From CAYVHU01 sp964451415 (GTDB lineage Bacteria > Pseudomonadota > Alphaproteobacteria > Rhodospirillales > Magnetovibrionaceae), in NCBI GenBank assembly GCA_964451415.1, contig CAYVHU010000003.1:124001-188000 (forward strand): 64,000 bases of DNA. The letters are read 5' to 3'. Position 1 is the stretch's first letter. Each line of letters starts with the position of its first letter. The notes beneath the pieces were generated by a model. The model ran no database searches. It saw nothing but the letters and a program-made list of their open reading frames with translations, and was not told the origin of the DNA. Shown piece after piece: positions 34,275 through 43,265 of the stretch. The translations under genes and the position numbers were made by a program.

Positions 34275-35147
34275 TTACGCCAACGTCTTGTCTTCCAGCG
34301 TTTTCCCTTGGCGGCCCGCTAAATCCTGGATGAATTGCCAAGCCACGCGGCCTGAACGTGCGCCGCGCGTCATGGACCATTCAAGGGCCTGGGCGCGCAG
34401 GTTCTCGGTCTGGACATCAAGCCCAAAGTGATCCGCATAGCCTTCGACGATTTGAAAATACGTATCTTGATCCTGGTTGTGAAAGCCCAGCCACAGGCCG
34501 AAGCGATCGGACAACGAGACTTTTTCTTCCACCGCTTCGCTGGGGTGAATGGCGCAGGAACGCTCATTGTCGATCATTTCGCGCGCCATCAAATGACGGC
34601 GATTGGAGGTGGCGTAAAAAAGGACGTTTTCGGGCCGTCCCTCAAGTCCGCCTTCCAAGACGGCTTTTAGGGATTTATAGGACGCATCGTCGGCGTCGAA
34701 GGAAAGGTCGTCGCAAAATAGCACCACGCGATGCGCTGCGGACTTGAGGATTTCCAATAGGCGAGGCAGGGTCTGAATGTCTTCGCGATGAATTTCCACA
34801 AGTTTCAGTGCGCCAGGTTCGGCAGCGTTGACTTCGCCGTGCACGGCCTTGATGAGCGAGCTTTTTCCCGCCCCGCGCGCCCCCCACAGCAAGGCGTTGT
34901 TGGCCGCATAGCCGCTTGCGAATTGGCGGGTGTTGGCCAGCAGAATATCTGCCTGGGGCTCGATCCCCTTTAAAAGTTTGAAGGCCACGCGGTTGACATG
35001 GTGGACGCACGGCAACGATTCGCTGGCGCCATGCCATAGAAAAGCGTCCGCGGCGTCGAAGTCAGGTGCGCCGGGGGATGCGGGAGCCAAACGTTCAAGG
35101 GCGTCGGCGATACGTGTCAAAACGGGGGTTAAATCTTGATCGACCAT
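34275..35147 (-). CDS. DUF815-family AAA-type ATPase
   Basis: Predicted ATP-binding protein, 290 residues from MVDQDLTPVLTRIADAL. Walker A is LLWGARGAGKSSLIKAV; VVLFCDDLSFD is a Walker B-like strand; VLFYATSNRRHLMAREMIDNE and SLSDRFGLWLGFHNQDQDTY follow, all typical of DUF815 proteins. Function unknown in the family. It is divergent from yajC, a conserved alphaproteobacterial neighbourhood as I recall it. Confidence 0.88.
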   Translation of the reverse strand: MVDQDLTPVLTRIADALERLAPASPGAPDFDAADAFLWHGASESLPCVHHVNRVAFKLLKGIEPQADILLANTRQFASGYAANNALLWGARGAGKSSLIKAVHGEVNAAEPGALKLVEIHREDIQTLPRLLEILKSAAHRVVLFCDDLSFDADDASYKSLKAVLEGGLEGRPENVLFYATSNRRHLMAREMIDNERSCAIHPSEAVEEKVSLSDRFGLWLGFHNQDQDTYFQIVEGYADHFGLDVQTENLRAQALEWSMTRGARSGRVAWQFIQDLAGRQGKTLEDKTLA

Positions 35148-35352
35148 GATTTTGGACGGTAAATACACTTTGTGGTTTCGTCAATGCGCCGAGGCAATGG
35201 GGTGCAAGTCCGCCCGGGGAAGAAGAAAACGTCAAAGGCGTTTGCATCCGCGCTGCAGAAGGTTATATTCCGCGTGTCTTTTGCAAGAGCCCGGTTTTTT
35301 GGGGGGTCCCTTTCCTGGGTCGCCCCCGTTTCCTGGGCAAAAGGAGTGTTCA

Positions 35353-35775
35353 ATGTTCATTTCGCCCGCATACGCACAGGCCGGGCAAGTCGCCGGGCAA
35401 CCCAGTCTGGTGCAGTCGATGCTGCCGCTGTTGCTGATTTTCGTGGTCTTTTATTTTTTACTGATCCGTCCGCAGCAAAAAAAGATGAAGCAGCACAAGG
35501 CCATGCTGGTAGCCCTTCGTCGTGGGGATCGGGTCGTGACCGGGGGCGGCATCATTGGCACCCTCACCAAGGTGATCAACGAGAACGAGCTTCAAGTCGA
35601 AATTGCCGACGGTGTGCGGGTGCGTGTCGAACGCAGCCAGGTGGCGGGCGTGCTCGCCAAGACCGAGCCCGTCGATAAGGCCGGTCAGAACGGCGGTGGA
35701 AACACATCCGCAGGGGACGCTCAAGAGCCACCCAAGGGGCCGATGAGCGGTCTGAAAAAACTGCTTGGCGGTTGA
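35353..35775 (+). CDS. yajC: Preprotein translocase subunit YajC
   Basis: Small membrane partner of SecDF, 140 residues. AAGGAG lies 7 bases upstream of the ATG at 35353. One membrane helix (MLPLLLIFVVFYFLLIRPQQKKMKQHK) with the RPQ motif, then the soluble domain GDRVVTGGGIIGTLTKV. The Gln/Gly-rich tail is disordered. secD follows 46 bases downstream. The 205-base spacer upstream (35148-35352) probably holds promoters for both directions; a duplicated TTTCCTGGG occurs in it. Confidence 0.95.
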   Translation: MFISPAYAQAGQVAGQPSLVQSMLPLLLIFVVFYFLLIRPQQKKMKQHKAMLVALRRGDRVVTGGGIIGTLTKVINENELQVEIADGVRVRVERSQVAGVLAKTEPVDKAGQNGGGNTSAGDAQEPPKGPMSGLKKLLGG

Positions 35776-35821
35776 ATCTTTGATGCGTCATGTATGGGGT
35801 TGTTATGGGGATAAATCCTGA

Positions 35822-37405
35822 ATGCTGAAATTTGAAACCTGGAAGGTCGTGCTGATTGTCGGCCTGTGCGCGTTGGGTTTCGCCTTCGCCGCCCCCAATT
35901 TACTGGACTCTCAAGCGGCGAAAGCGCTGCCCGGTTGGATGCCCAAAAGCCAGATCAGTCTGGGGTTGGATCTGCAAGGCGGATCCTACCTGTTGCTTGA
36001 GGTCAAAACCGATGCCGTGGTGAAGGAACGCCTGGAAGCGTTGGTCGATTCCATGCGAACCGCACTGCGCAAGGCGCGCATCCGCTACACGGGTTTGAGG
36101 GTCCTCGATATCGGGGTCACCGTTACCATCAAGGATCCATTGCGCGCCAAGGAAGCCTATGACCTGGTGCGGGGCCTGGATACCGGGCTTTCGACCGATC
36201 TTTCCGATACCGGCGGCATCACCATGAATTTGACGGCGCGGACCTTGAAGGAACGTCGTGTCGCCGCGGTGCAGCAGTCCATTGAAATCGTACGGCGGCG
36301 TATTGATCCCAACGGTGTCAAAGAGCCCACGATCATTCGTCAAGGCGATGATCGCATCGTGTTGCAGGTTCCCGGCGACGGCAATCCGGAAGAACTGAAG
36401 CGTCTGTTGGGAAAAACCGCCAAACTGACGTTCCAGTTGGTTGATGAAAGGGCGTCCCTGAACGCGGCCTTGGCGGGGCGCGTGCCACCGGGCTCGGTGC
36501 TGCTGCCGTCCGTCGATGAAGTGAACGCGCAGGGCCGGCCGCGCATGTATCTGGTCAAGCGTCGCGTGGCGGTGAGCGGTGATACCCTCGTCAGCGCCAG
36601 CCTCGGCATCGACCAAAATGGCCGACCCGCAGTCAATTTCCGTCTCGATTCCGTCGGTGGCAAGCGCTTTGCGGATATTACACGGCGCAATATCGGTAAG
36701 CCCTTTGCCATTGTTCTCGACGGCAAGGTCATCAGTGCGCCGGTCATTCAATCCATCATCCCCGGCGGGTCGGGTCAGATCACCAGTGGGACATTTACCT
36801 CTGAAAGCGCCAAGGAACTGGCGTTGCTGCTCAGCGCCGGCGCGTTGCCGGCCCCGTTGGTCGTGTTGGAGCAACGCACCGTCGGTCCGGGCCTGGGTAC
36901 CGATTCGGTGCGAGAGGGCAAAATCGCTTCCCTGGTTGGCTTGATGGCCGTGGTCGCTTTCATGGCGCTGTACTACGGACGCTTCGGACTGTATGCCGAT
37001 GTGGCGCTGATTTTGAATATGGTGATAATCATCGCGTTGCTGTCGATTTTTCAGGCGACGTTGACGTTGCCGGGCATTGCGGGGATCGTGCTTACCATTG
37101 GCATGGCGGTGGACGCCAATGTGTTGATTTTCGAACGTATTCGAGAAGAATATAAAGCCGGGCGGGGTATCGTGGCTTCGATCGATACGGGGTACAAGCG
37201 TGCTTTTGTCACCATCGTCGATGCGAACGTCACCACCTTGATCGCGGCGGTGCTGTTGTTCGCTTTCGGTTCCGGTCCGGTGCAGGGCTTTGCCGTGACG
37301 CTCGCCATCGGCATTTTGTCATCCATGTTCACCGCCATTTGGGTGACACGCCTGATTGTCGCGGAGTGGCTGCGCCGCACCCGTCCCAAAGTTCTGGTCC
37401 TGTGA
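35822..37405 (+). CDS. secD: Protein translocase subunit SecD
   Basis: Proton-motive-force-driven accessory of Sec export, 527 residues. SLGLDLQGGSYLLLEV near the first membrane helix, a large periplasmic P1 region (about 60-340), then five helices with GTDSVREGKIASLVGLMAVV and GIVLTIGMAVDANVLIFERIREEYKAG. It precedes secF by 12 bases. Confidence 0.97.
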   Translation: MLKFETWKVVLIVGLCALGFAFAAPNLLDSQAAKALPGWMPKSQISLGLDLQGGSYLLLEVKTDAVVKERLEALVDSMRTALRKARIRYTGLRVLDIGVTVTIKDPLRAKEAYDLVRGLDTGLSTDLSDTGGITMNLTARTLKERRVAAVQQSIEIVRRRIDPNGVKEPTIIRQGDDRIVLQVPGDGNPEELKRLLGKTAKLTFQLVDERASLNAALAGRVPPGSVLLPSVDEVNAQGRPRMYLVKRRVAVSGDTLVSASLGIDQNGRPAVNFRLDSVGGKRFADITRRNIGKPFAIVLDGKVISAPVIQSIIPGGSGQITSGTFTSESAKELALLLSAGALPAPLVVLEQRTVGPGLGTDSVREGKIASLVGLMAVVAFMALYYGRFGLYADVALILNMVIIIALLSIFQATLTLPGIAGIVLTIGMAVDANVLIFERIREEYKAGRGIVASIDTGYKRAFVTIVDANVTTLIAAVLLFAFGSGPVQGFAVTLAIGILSSMFTAIWVTRLIVAEWLRRTRPKVLVL

Positions 37406-37417
37406 GGAAAACGTTCC

Positions 37418-38356
37418 ATGCCACGCCTTAAGCTCCTCCCTGAGGATCCCAATATCAATTTTCTGGGTCGGCGCAAGATTTTCTTCGCTTTTTCGTCCTT
37501 GCTGGTGCTGTCGTCGATTGTCATCACCGCGATTATGGGGATGAACTACGGCATCGACTTCACCGGCGGCATCATGATCGAGGTGAAGACCGCCGCGCCC
37601 CATCAGATCGGCGCCATGCGCGACAAGTTGAAGGGGCTGGGGCTGGGGTCTGTGGAGTTGCAGGAATTCGGCTCGTCAAATGACATCCTGATCCGCGTAC
37701 AGCCTCAGAACGGTGGGGCCAAAGCGCAGCAGGTTGCCGTCAGCAAGGTCAAAGGCGCGCTGGGTTCCGGTGTGGAATACCGTCGTACGGATGTGGTGGG
37801 GCCGAAGGTCTCCAACGAGCTGTTCTTGAGCGGCCTTTACGCCGTCGCGGCAGCGATCGTGGCGATCTTGATTTATATCTGGTTGCGCTTCGAATGGCAG
37901 TTCGGCTTGGCTGCGGTGTTGGCGTTGAGCCACGATGTGGTTTCCACCATCGGTTTGTTTGCGTTGATTCAGCACGAATTCAATCTATCCACGGTCGCCG
38001 CGGTTTTGACGATTGCGGGCTATTCGATCAACGATACCGTGGTGGTCTTCGACCGGGTGCGCGACAATTTGCGTAAATACAAGACCAAGCCGTTGGAACA
38101 ACTCCTCAATGAGAGCGCCAACGAAACCTTGTCGCGCACGGTGATGACGTCGTTGACCACGTTGCTGGCACTGCTGGCGCTTTATTTCCTCGGCGGGCCA
38201 ATCATTCGCGATTTCGCCTTCGCCATGATCTGGGGCGTTGTGGTCGGTACTTATTCGTCCGTGTGTGTGGCGGTGCCGTTGCTGCTGCACATGGGGGTCG
38301 ATCGTGGTGTGACGCCTAAAGGAGAGCCTTCTAAGATCGAGCAGACGCTTTCATAA
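37418..38356 (+). CDS. secF: Protein translocase subunit SecF
   Basis: Partner of SecD, 312 residues, six membrane helices. MNYGIDFTGGIMIEVKT, VVGPKVSNELFLSGLYAVAAAI, IAGYSINDTVVVFDRVRDNLRKY and LSRTVMTSLTTLLALLALY are family signatures. The next gene begins 3 bases later. Confidence 0.97.
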   Translation: MPRLKLLPEDPNINFLGRRKIFFAFSSLLVLSSIVITAIMGMNYGIDFTGGIMIEVKTAAPHQIGAMRDKLKGLGLGSVELQEFGSSNDILIRVQPQNGGAKAQQVAVSKVKGALGSGVEYRRTDVVGPKVSNELFLSGLYAVAAAIVAILIYIWLRFEWQFGLAAVLALSHDVVSTIGLFALIQHEFNLSTVAAVLTIAGYSINDTVVVFDRVRDNLRKYKTKPLEQLLNESANETLSRTVMTSLTTLLALLALYFLGGPIIRDFAFAMIWGVVVGTYSSVCVAVPLLLHMGVDRGVTPKGEPSKIEQTLS

Positions 38357-38359
38357 GAC

Positions 38360-38725
38360 ATGCCGGATATCACGCCCCCGATGCCACGTGGACGCCAGTT
38401 GGTGCAGGCCTACGGCGACGGCGCTTTCCGTTTGAGCGGCGTTGATTTTGTAGGGTCGGTGATCGTATTTCCCGAAAAAACGATCTTGTGGAACGCTGAA
38501 TTGACGTGGGAAGGTTTGCGTTGCGTCATCGACAGTGCGCAGCCTCCTGAAATTCTGATCGTCGGGTGCGGTCGGACCTTTTACCTGCCACCGGAAGACT
38601 TGCGTCAGGCCTTGAAAGCGCATGGCGTGAGCCTGGAATGGATGGACACGCCGGCTGCGTGTCGGACCTATAATGTTCTGGCGATCGAAGACCGTGCGGT
38701 GGCGGCGGCGATCATTGCGGTGTAG
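38360..38725 (+). CDS. Mth938-like domain protein
   Basis: Small protein of the Mth938/DUF498 family, 121 residues, commonly found after secF in alphaproteobacteria. FRLSGVDFVGSVIVFP and EILIVGCGRTFYLPPEDLRQAL are typical. In mitochondria the related NDUFAF3 assembles complex I; the bacterial role is not settled. Translation is probably coupled to secF. Confidence 0.88.
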   Translation: MPDITPPMPRGRQLVQAYGDGAFRLSGVDFVGSVIVFPEKTILWNAELTWEGLRCVIDSAQPPEILIVGCGRTFYLPPEDLRQALKAHGVSLEWMDTPAACRTYNVLAIEDRAVAAAIIAV

Positions 38726-38750
38726 TCGTTTCGTCGTTTTCGTTTGAATA

Positions 38751-38784
38751 AAAAAAGCGGTCCCGAATTTTCGGGACCGCTTTT
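38751..38784. terminator. Bidirectional terminator between the sec operon and a chemoreceptor
   Basis: AGCGGTCCCGA, loop ATTT, TCGGGACCGCT; A-run before and T-run after, so it works for both the plus-strand sec operon and the minus-strand chemoreceptor gene. Confidence 0.93.
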
Positions 38785-38806
38785 CCTGCCGTTATGCGGG
38801 GGGTCT

Positions 38807-40540
38807 TTAGGCGCAACGAACCTCTTTTAAGAAGATTTCGACTTGTTCATGCAAATCATGTGACTGTTCGTTAAGGTTGCTCGCTGCGGCCAGCACGTCG
38901 TTGGCGGCATTGCCCGTGAGTGTCGCCGCCTGGGAGACGCCCAGGATGTTGCTTGAGACATCCTGGGTACCACTTGCGGCTTCTTCAACGTTGCGGGCGA
39001 TTTCCGCAGTTGCGGCACTTTGTTCTTCGATCGCGGCGGCGATTTCCGAAGAAATTTCTTCGACTTCCGAGACCGTGGTCTTGACTTCATAGATGGCCTT
39101 TACCGCATTTTCCGTTGCCGCCTGAATGCCGCCGACCTGTTTGCTGATGTCTTCGGTGGCCTTGGCGGTCTGGCTGGCGAGGTTCTTGACCTCAGAGGCG
39201 ACGACCGCGAAGCCTTTGCCGGATTCTCCGGCGCGCGCGGCTTCGATGGTTGCGTTAAGCGCCAACAGGTTGGTCTGATCGGCAATGTCGGTGATCAAGG
39301 CCACGATCTGACCGATGGTGTTGGCGGCCCCGGCCAGGCTTTCGACCTGCTGTGAGGCGCCGTCGATGGCCGTGACAACCCGCGAGGTGACCGCCGTTGA
39401 GCGTTCGACCTGAACGCCGATTTCATGGATGGAAGCAGACAGTTCCTCCGAGGCGGTCGCAACCATCTGCACGTTGGTGGTGGTTTGTTCCGATGCCGCC
39501 GCCACGGTGCTGGATTGTGCCGTGGTCTGGTCGGCGGCCGATGCCATACCGCTGGCCGTGGTTTTCATTTGCGACGAAGCCGCGCCGACATTTTGAACAA
39601 TGCCTGTTACGTTGCTTTCGAAGCGATCCGCCAATTCCATCATGGTTTGGCGACGTTGTTTTTCGGCTTGTAGTTTGGCTTCGGCTCGTTCCTCTTCCAG
39701 GCGTTTCACATCTTTGCACTGGTTGCGGAAGAACAGGAGCTTTTGCGCCATGACGCCGATTTCGTCCTCATGATCCTGAGCCGGCACGGCGGCGTCGAAG
39801 TCGCCACCGGAAATTTTTTCCATGGCGTCGCTGATACCCATCACCGGCTTGGAGACGCCCCTTGCGATCATGGCGCCGAACACCGCGCCGAAGATTGCCG
39901 AGGTGACGGAAAACGTGACGATGAGAAGAATCGCGGTTGCTTCGTCACTTTCCGCTTTCTTGGTGGCGGCAAGGGTGAAGTTTTCGATGTTTCTTGAGAG
40001 CGAGGAAACCTCTTGATCGAGCTGCTTCATCTGGGCTTGCGTTTGGGTCGCCAGAACCGTTGCGCCCGCGATATCGCCGGCGTTGATTTTCTGCATAACC
40101 TCTTCGATGCTTTGTTGATAGGTGTTGTACGCGGTTTCAATTTTCGCAATGGAATTGGACAGGGTGGTGAACTCTGCTTTGTCTTTTTCGGTTTTCGCTT
40201 TGGCTTGAGATCGTTTGATCAGGGTCTTGGCGGCTTCGATTTCGTTTATGATTTTCGTCGTATATTCGTTTACGCGCGCCTTTAAAGCCGCCGGATTGCT
40301 TTGTGTGGCCACGTTGTTTGCCCGCAAGGTTCTTTCCAGAAGGATCGCCTGTTCCAATTGCGTGTTGGCGATGTTTGACAGGGATTTGGTGAGCGGCAGG
40401 TCGTTATCGGCGATTGCAATGATTTCCTTGCCGATTTTACTCATCTGTATGTATGAGGCAAGTGAAGCTGCGGCTCCAAAAGAAAGCAACAGTCCAATTA
40501 GGATATAAATTTTTGATCCTATTTTGATCTTTTTCAACAT
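38807..40540 (-). CDS. Methyl-accepting chemotaxis protein (first of two)
   Basis: Membrane chemoreceptor, 577 residues; the ATG at 40540 follows GGAGAG by 4 bases. TM1 is about residues 11-32, an all-helical periplasmic sensor of the four-helix-bundle type runs to about 185, TM2 about 190-215 (ILLIVTFSVTSAIFGAVFGAMIA), then HAMP and a signalling coiled coil with the conserved tip IADQTNLLALNATIEAARAG and GKGFAVVASEVKNLA. No CheR-binding pentapeptide; it ends EVRCA exactly like the next receptor. No che genes are in the window. Confidence 0.94.
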   Translation of the reverse strand: MLKKIKIGSKIYILIGLLLSFGAAASLASYIQMSKIGKEIIAIADNDLPLTKSLSNIANTQLEQAILLERTLRANNVATQSNPAALKARVNEYTTKIINEIEAAKTLIKRSQAKAKTEKDKAEFTTLSNSIAKIETAYNTYQQSIEEVMQKINAGDIAGATVLATQTQAQMKQLDQEVSSLSRNIENFTLAATKKAESDEATAILLIVTFSVTSAIFGAVFGAMIARGVSKPVMGISDAMEKISGGDFDAAVPAQDHEDEIGVMAQKLLFFRNQCKDVKRLEEERAEAKLQAEKQRRQTMMELADRFESNVTGIVQNVGAASSQMKTTASGMASAADQTTAQSSTVAAASEQTTTNVQMVATASEELSASIHEIGVQVERSTAVTSRVVTAIDGASQQVESLAGAANTIGQIVALITDIADQTNLLALNATIEAARAGESGKGFAVVASEVKNLASQTAKATEDISKQVGGIQAATENAVKAIYEVKTTVSEVEEISSEIAAAIEEQSAATAEIARNVEEAASGTQDVSSNILGVSQAATLTGNAANDVLAAASNLNEQSHDLHEQVEIFLKEVRCA

Positions 40541-40848
40541 GGCGCTCTCCAACACTTCAACGTTGTTACGGGTAAATTTCTTAAAGATTTTTCCTGAGAC
40601 CATTTTCAAGGTCATATACCTTAATAAGGGAACTTCACCGTGATTTGACAAACGGGAAAAGGTAGTAATGTCATATCTTTGGTATTACTCCTAAATTGCT
40701 CTTTTCGTGTTACAGGATTTATGTAACAGCAATGAATACATGCTGTTATGAATTGGTTATATGTTGTGGCATGCTTTGGTATTTACTGGTTTTTTAAATA
40801 ATAAAGACACACAATATATTGAATTCTTTTAAATGAACGACACGAACG
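40541..40848. other. AT-rich intergenic region between chemoreceptor genes
   Basis: No gene seen. Strongly AT-rich compared with its surroundings, holds the upstream region of the first chemoreceptor on the minus strand. I could not identify a convincing -35/-10 or sigma-54 or sigma-28 site. Confidence 0.5.
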
Positions 40849-40880
40849 AAAACGGCCCCTGAAATTTCAGGGGCCGTTTT
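40849..40880 (-). terminator. Terminator after the second chemoreceptor
   Basis: A 32-base perfect palindrome, AAAACGGCCCCTGAAA joined to TTTCAGGGGCCGTTTT, 36 bases beyond the stop of the minus-strand gene. It can act in either direction. Confidence 0.9.
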
Positions 40881-40915
40881 CGTCCGTGTCGCGGATGGGG
40901 AAGCGGAAAACGTTT

Positions 40916-42748
40916 TCAGGCGCAACGCACTTCACTGAGGAAGCGTTCGATTTGTTGGCTTAGATCCTGGGAGTGAACGCTCAGGTCGCCGGCTGCGGCG
41001 AGGACGTCGTTGGCCGCATTTCCGGTCACGACAGCGGCTTCGGATACCCCAGATATGGTAATCGACACATCCTGTGTGGAGGTCGCGGCGTCTTCGACGT
41101 TTTTAGCGATTTCCGACGTCGCGGTGGTCTGTTGTTCGATGGACGCGGCAATTTCAGAGGCGATGGCATCAACCTGTGCCACGGTGTTCCTGACTGTGTA
41201 AATGGCACCGACGGCGTCTTGTGTCGCGGACTGGATGCTGTCGACTTGACGGCTGATTTCATCCGTCGCCCTGGCGGTTTGCCCGGCGAGGCTCTTGACT
41301 TCCGACGCCACCACGGCGAACCCCTTTCCGGCGTTGCCGGCGCGCGCGGCCTCGATGGTCGCGTTCAGGGCCAGAAGATTGGTTTTGTCGGCGATCTCCG
41401 TAATCAGCGAGACGATTTCCCCGATGGTATCGGCGGCATTGGCCAGCCCTTCGACCTTGTGGGAGGCCATGTCGATGGCGGAAACGACTTCCTTCGTGAC
41501 CGTGGAAGAGCGTTCCACCTGGGCGCCGATTTCATGGATGGAGGTGGAAAGTTCCTCCGCCGCAGTGGCGACCATCTGTACGTTGGATGAGGCGCTTTGG
41601 GTTTGTTGGGCGACGCTCTGGGACTGCACCGTGGTCTGGTCGGCGGCGCTGGACATCCCAGCGGCGGTGGCCTTCATTTGTGTTGATGCGCTCCCGACGG
41701 AACCGACGATCCCTTTAATGTCGGCTTCGAAGCTGTCGGCCAGATCCAACATGGCCTGGCGGCGCTCTTCCTCGGCGCGCCGCTGGGCTGCGACCTGCTC
41801 GTCCTCCAGGCGCTTTACCTCAAGGGTATTGTCACGGAAAATTTGTAGGGCGTGAGCCATTTTCCCCAATTCATCGCCGTGGTCCTGGGCGGGGATATCC
41901 AGTTCAAGATCGCCTTGCGCGATACCGCTCATGGCCGCCGTCATGCCTTTGACGGGGGTCGCAATGCCGCGCGCGATCATAAATGCCAAGGTACTGCCGA
42001 GTAACAGAGCGCCGATGGCGAGGGACATGATGAGGGTCTCGGCGGAATGGCCCGATTTCTTGGCGTCGGAGACGGAGGCGGTCATAAAGCCCGCCAGTTT
42101 CTTCAAGATTGAATTCGTTGTGACGATGGTTGTGTTCATTTCGGCGGCGCTCATAGTCACTTGTTTTCCGGCTCCGTTCGTATTGCCGAGTTTTAGATCG
42201 TAGTACATCTTGTTGGCGTATTTTTTAAAGGCGGCATAATTTTTTTTGAGGGTAGAAATTTGATTGTAAACACCTTGAAACAGCGCTTCTTGATCCGCAC
42301 GTTGGGGGGTCTTCAAGATAGTCGTGAGCATTTTCTGGGTGGTTTCGAGGTTCTTCAGCAAAAGGGGAGATGTCGCCTTGAATTTCTTTTCTACAGCCAG
42401 AAGGGCGTTCATTTTTTTCTTGGCCGCGGCTAGGCTGCCCAGCAATATCGGCGAATCCGCCGCGTATTCTTTATCTCCCATCATGAGATCGCTCAGCTTG
42501 GCGCGCGCCGTTGCCAATTGTTCACCGATGCGCATGGAGCGTTCCAGAAATACGGCCTGTTGCAGTTGAGTTGTTGACAAGGCCTTAATTTCCCGGGTCA
42601 GGGGCATGGCGACGTCCGAAACTTTGTTGATTTGTAAATTGATATTGCGGATTTGTTGATTTGAGAACAGTGCGGAAATTGCACTGGAAATGATCAACAG
42701 TCCGGCGAGAAGATAAACCTTCGGACCGATACCAATATTTTTCAGCAT
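40916..42748 (-). CDS. Methyl-accepting chemotaxis protein (second of two)
   Basis: Membrane chemoreceptor, 610 residues; GGGAGG lies 5 bases upstream of the ATG at 42748. TM1 about 10-31, helical periplasmic domain with DVAMPLTREIKALSTTQLQQA, TM2 about 222-250, HAMP, and the signalling hairpin (IADKTNLLALNATIEAARAG, GKGFAVVASEVKSLAGQTARAT). Same architecture and C-terminus (EVRCA) as the receptor at 38807, but the sensor domains differ, implying duplication followed by ligand divergence. Its neighbour is the sox locus. Confidence 0.94.
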   Translation of the reverse strand: MLKNIGIGPKVYLLAGLLIISSAISALFSNQQIRNINLQINKVSDVAMPLTREIKALSTTQLQQAVFLERSMRIGEQLATARAKLSDLMMGDKEYAADSPILLGSLAAAKKKMNALLAVEKKFKATSPLLLKNLETTQKMLTTILKTPQRADQEALFQGVYNQISTLKKNYAAFKKYANKMYYDLKLGNTNGAGKQVTMSAAEMNTTIVTTNSILKKLAGFMTASVSDAKKSGHSAETLIMSLAIGALLLGSTLAFMIARGIATPVKGMTAAMSGIAQGDLELDIPAQDHGDELGKMAHALQIFRDNTLEVKRLEDEQVAAQRRAEEERRQAMLDLADSFEADIKGIVGSVGSASTQMKATAAGMSSAADQTTVQSQSVAQQTQSASSNVQMVATAAEELSTSIHEIGAQVERSSTVTKEVVSAIDMASHKVEGLANAADTIGEIVSLITEIADKTNLLALNATIEAARAGNAGKGFAVVASEVKSLAGQTARATDEISRQVDSIQSATQDAVGAIYTVRNTVAQVDAIASEIAASIEQQTTATSEIAKNVEDAATSTQDVSITISGVSEAAVVTGNAANDVLAAAGDLSVHSQDLSQQIERFLSEVRCA

Positions 42749-42932
42749 GATCGCCTCCCTTTTTGCCCGTTTTGTCAACGTGATGCTGGCCCCGTGGATT
42801 GTTTTGTGTGGGGTAATCGTTTCGTTACAAAGTCAAGGGAGCGATATCTAGTCTATGGAAATGACGGTTGTGTGAAAATTATGATTATTTATTGTAACAA
42901 AAGGGTGGCGAGCTGCGCTCACATAAGAAAAA
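42749..42932. other. Spacer divergent from the chemoreceptor; possible small RNA
   Basis: No protein gene supported. It contains the chemoreceptor promoter on the minus strand. On the plus strand any transcript starting here would end at the strong hairpin at 42933-42970, so a small RNA of about 150-200 bases is possible but unproven. Confidence 0.25.
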
Positions 42933-42970
42933 TGGCGGAGCTTCAACACGAAGCTCCGCCAGTTTTTTTT
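42933..42970. terminator. Strong rho-independent terminator, possibly bidirectional
   Basis: TGGCGGAGCTTC, loop AACAC, GAAGCTCCGCCA, then G and eight T on the plus strand; on the minus strand five T follow. No plus-strand gene precedes it closely. On the minus strand it lies 300 bases beyond the ccdA stop and may end soxB-ccdA transcripts. Confidence 0.85.
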
Positions 42971-43032
42971 GTGAGCGACCCGCCTTAAGGGGGGGAAAGG
43001 GGGACGCTTCTTTTCTAGATACCTGTATTTTT

Positions 43033-43134
43033 ACTCAGGCACATTTGTACTCAGACACATTACCCTCGGGGAAGGGCGGGCACCCTCGGGGAAGGTTGGG
43101 AACGGTGGGGTCAGGGGGGGCAACGCCACCGTTC
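43033..43134. repeat. Cluster of short direct repeats and a 9-bp hairpin downstream of ccdA
   Basis: ACTCAGRCACATT occurs at 43033-43045 and 43049-43061; ACCCTCGGGGAAGG occurs at 43062-43075 and 43082-43095; GAACGGTGG (43100-43108) pairs with CCACCGTTC (43126-43134). No gene is supported from 42971 to 43265. Could be remnants of a mobile element end; not identifiable. Confidence 0.6.
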
Positions 43135-43265
43135 TTGATTTACAATTTAAGCTTAAAATACATAAAATTCATGCGCGCAAAGGTATGTTTCGGTATGAAA
43201 AAGGATAATGCCTGCGGCCGGTCTCTATACAAAAGTATGAGAAATCTTGTGAAAAGCCTCAGTGG

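Noticed and set aside
40760..40785. TGGCATG-like sequence resembling a sigma-54 promoter between the chemoreceptors
   Set aside because: The -12 element does not match at the required spacing and it faces away from the chemoreceptor genes.
42794..42988. 64-codon plus-strand frame divergent from the second chemoreceptor
   Set aside because: It runs through the terminator hairpin and has no recognisable features or good ribosome site.
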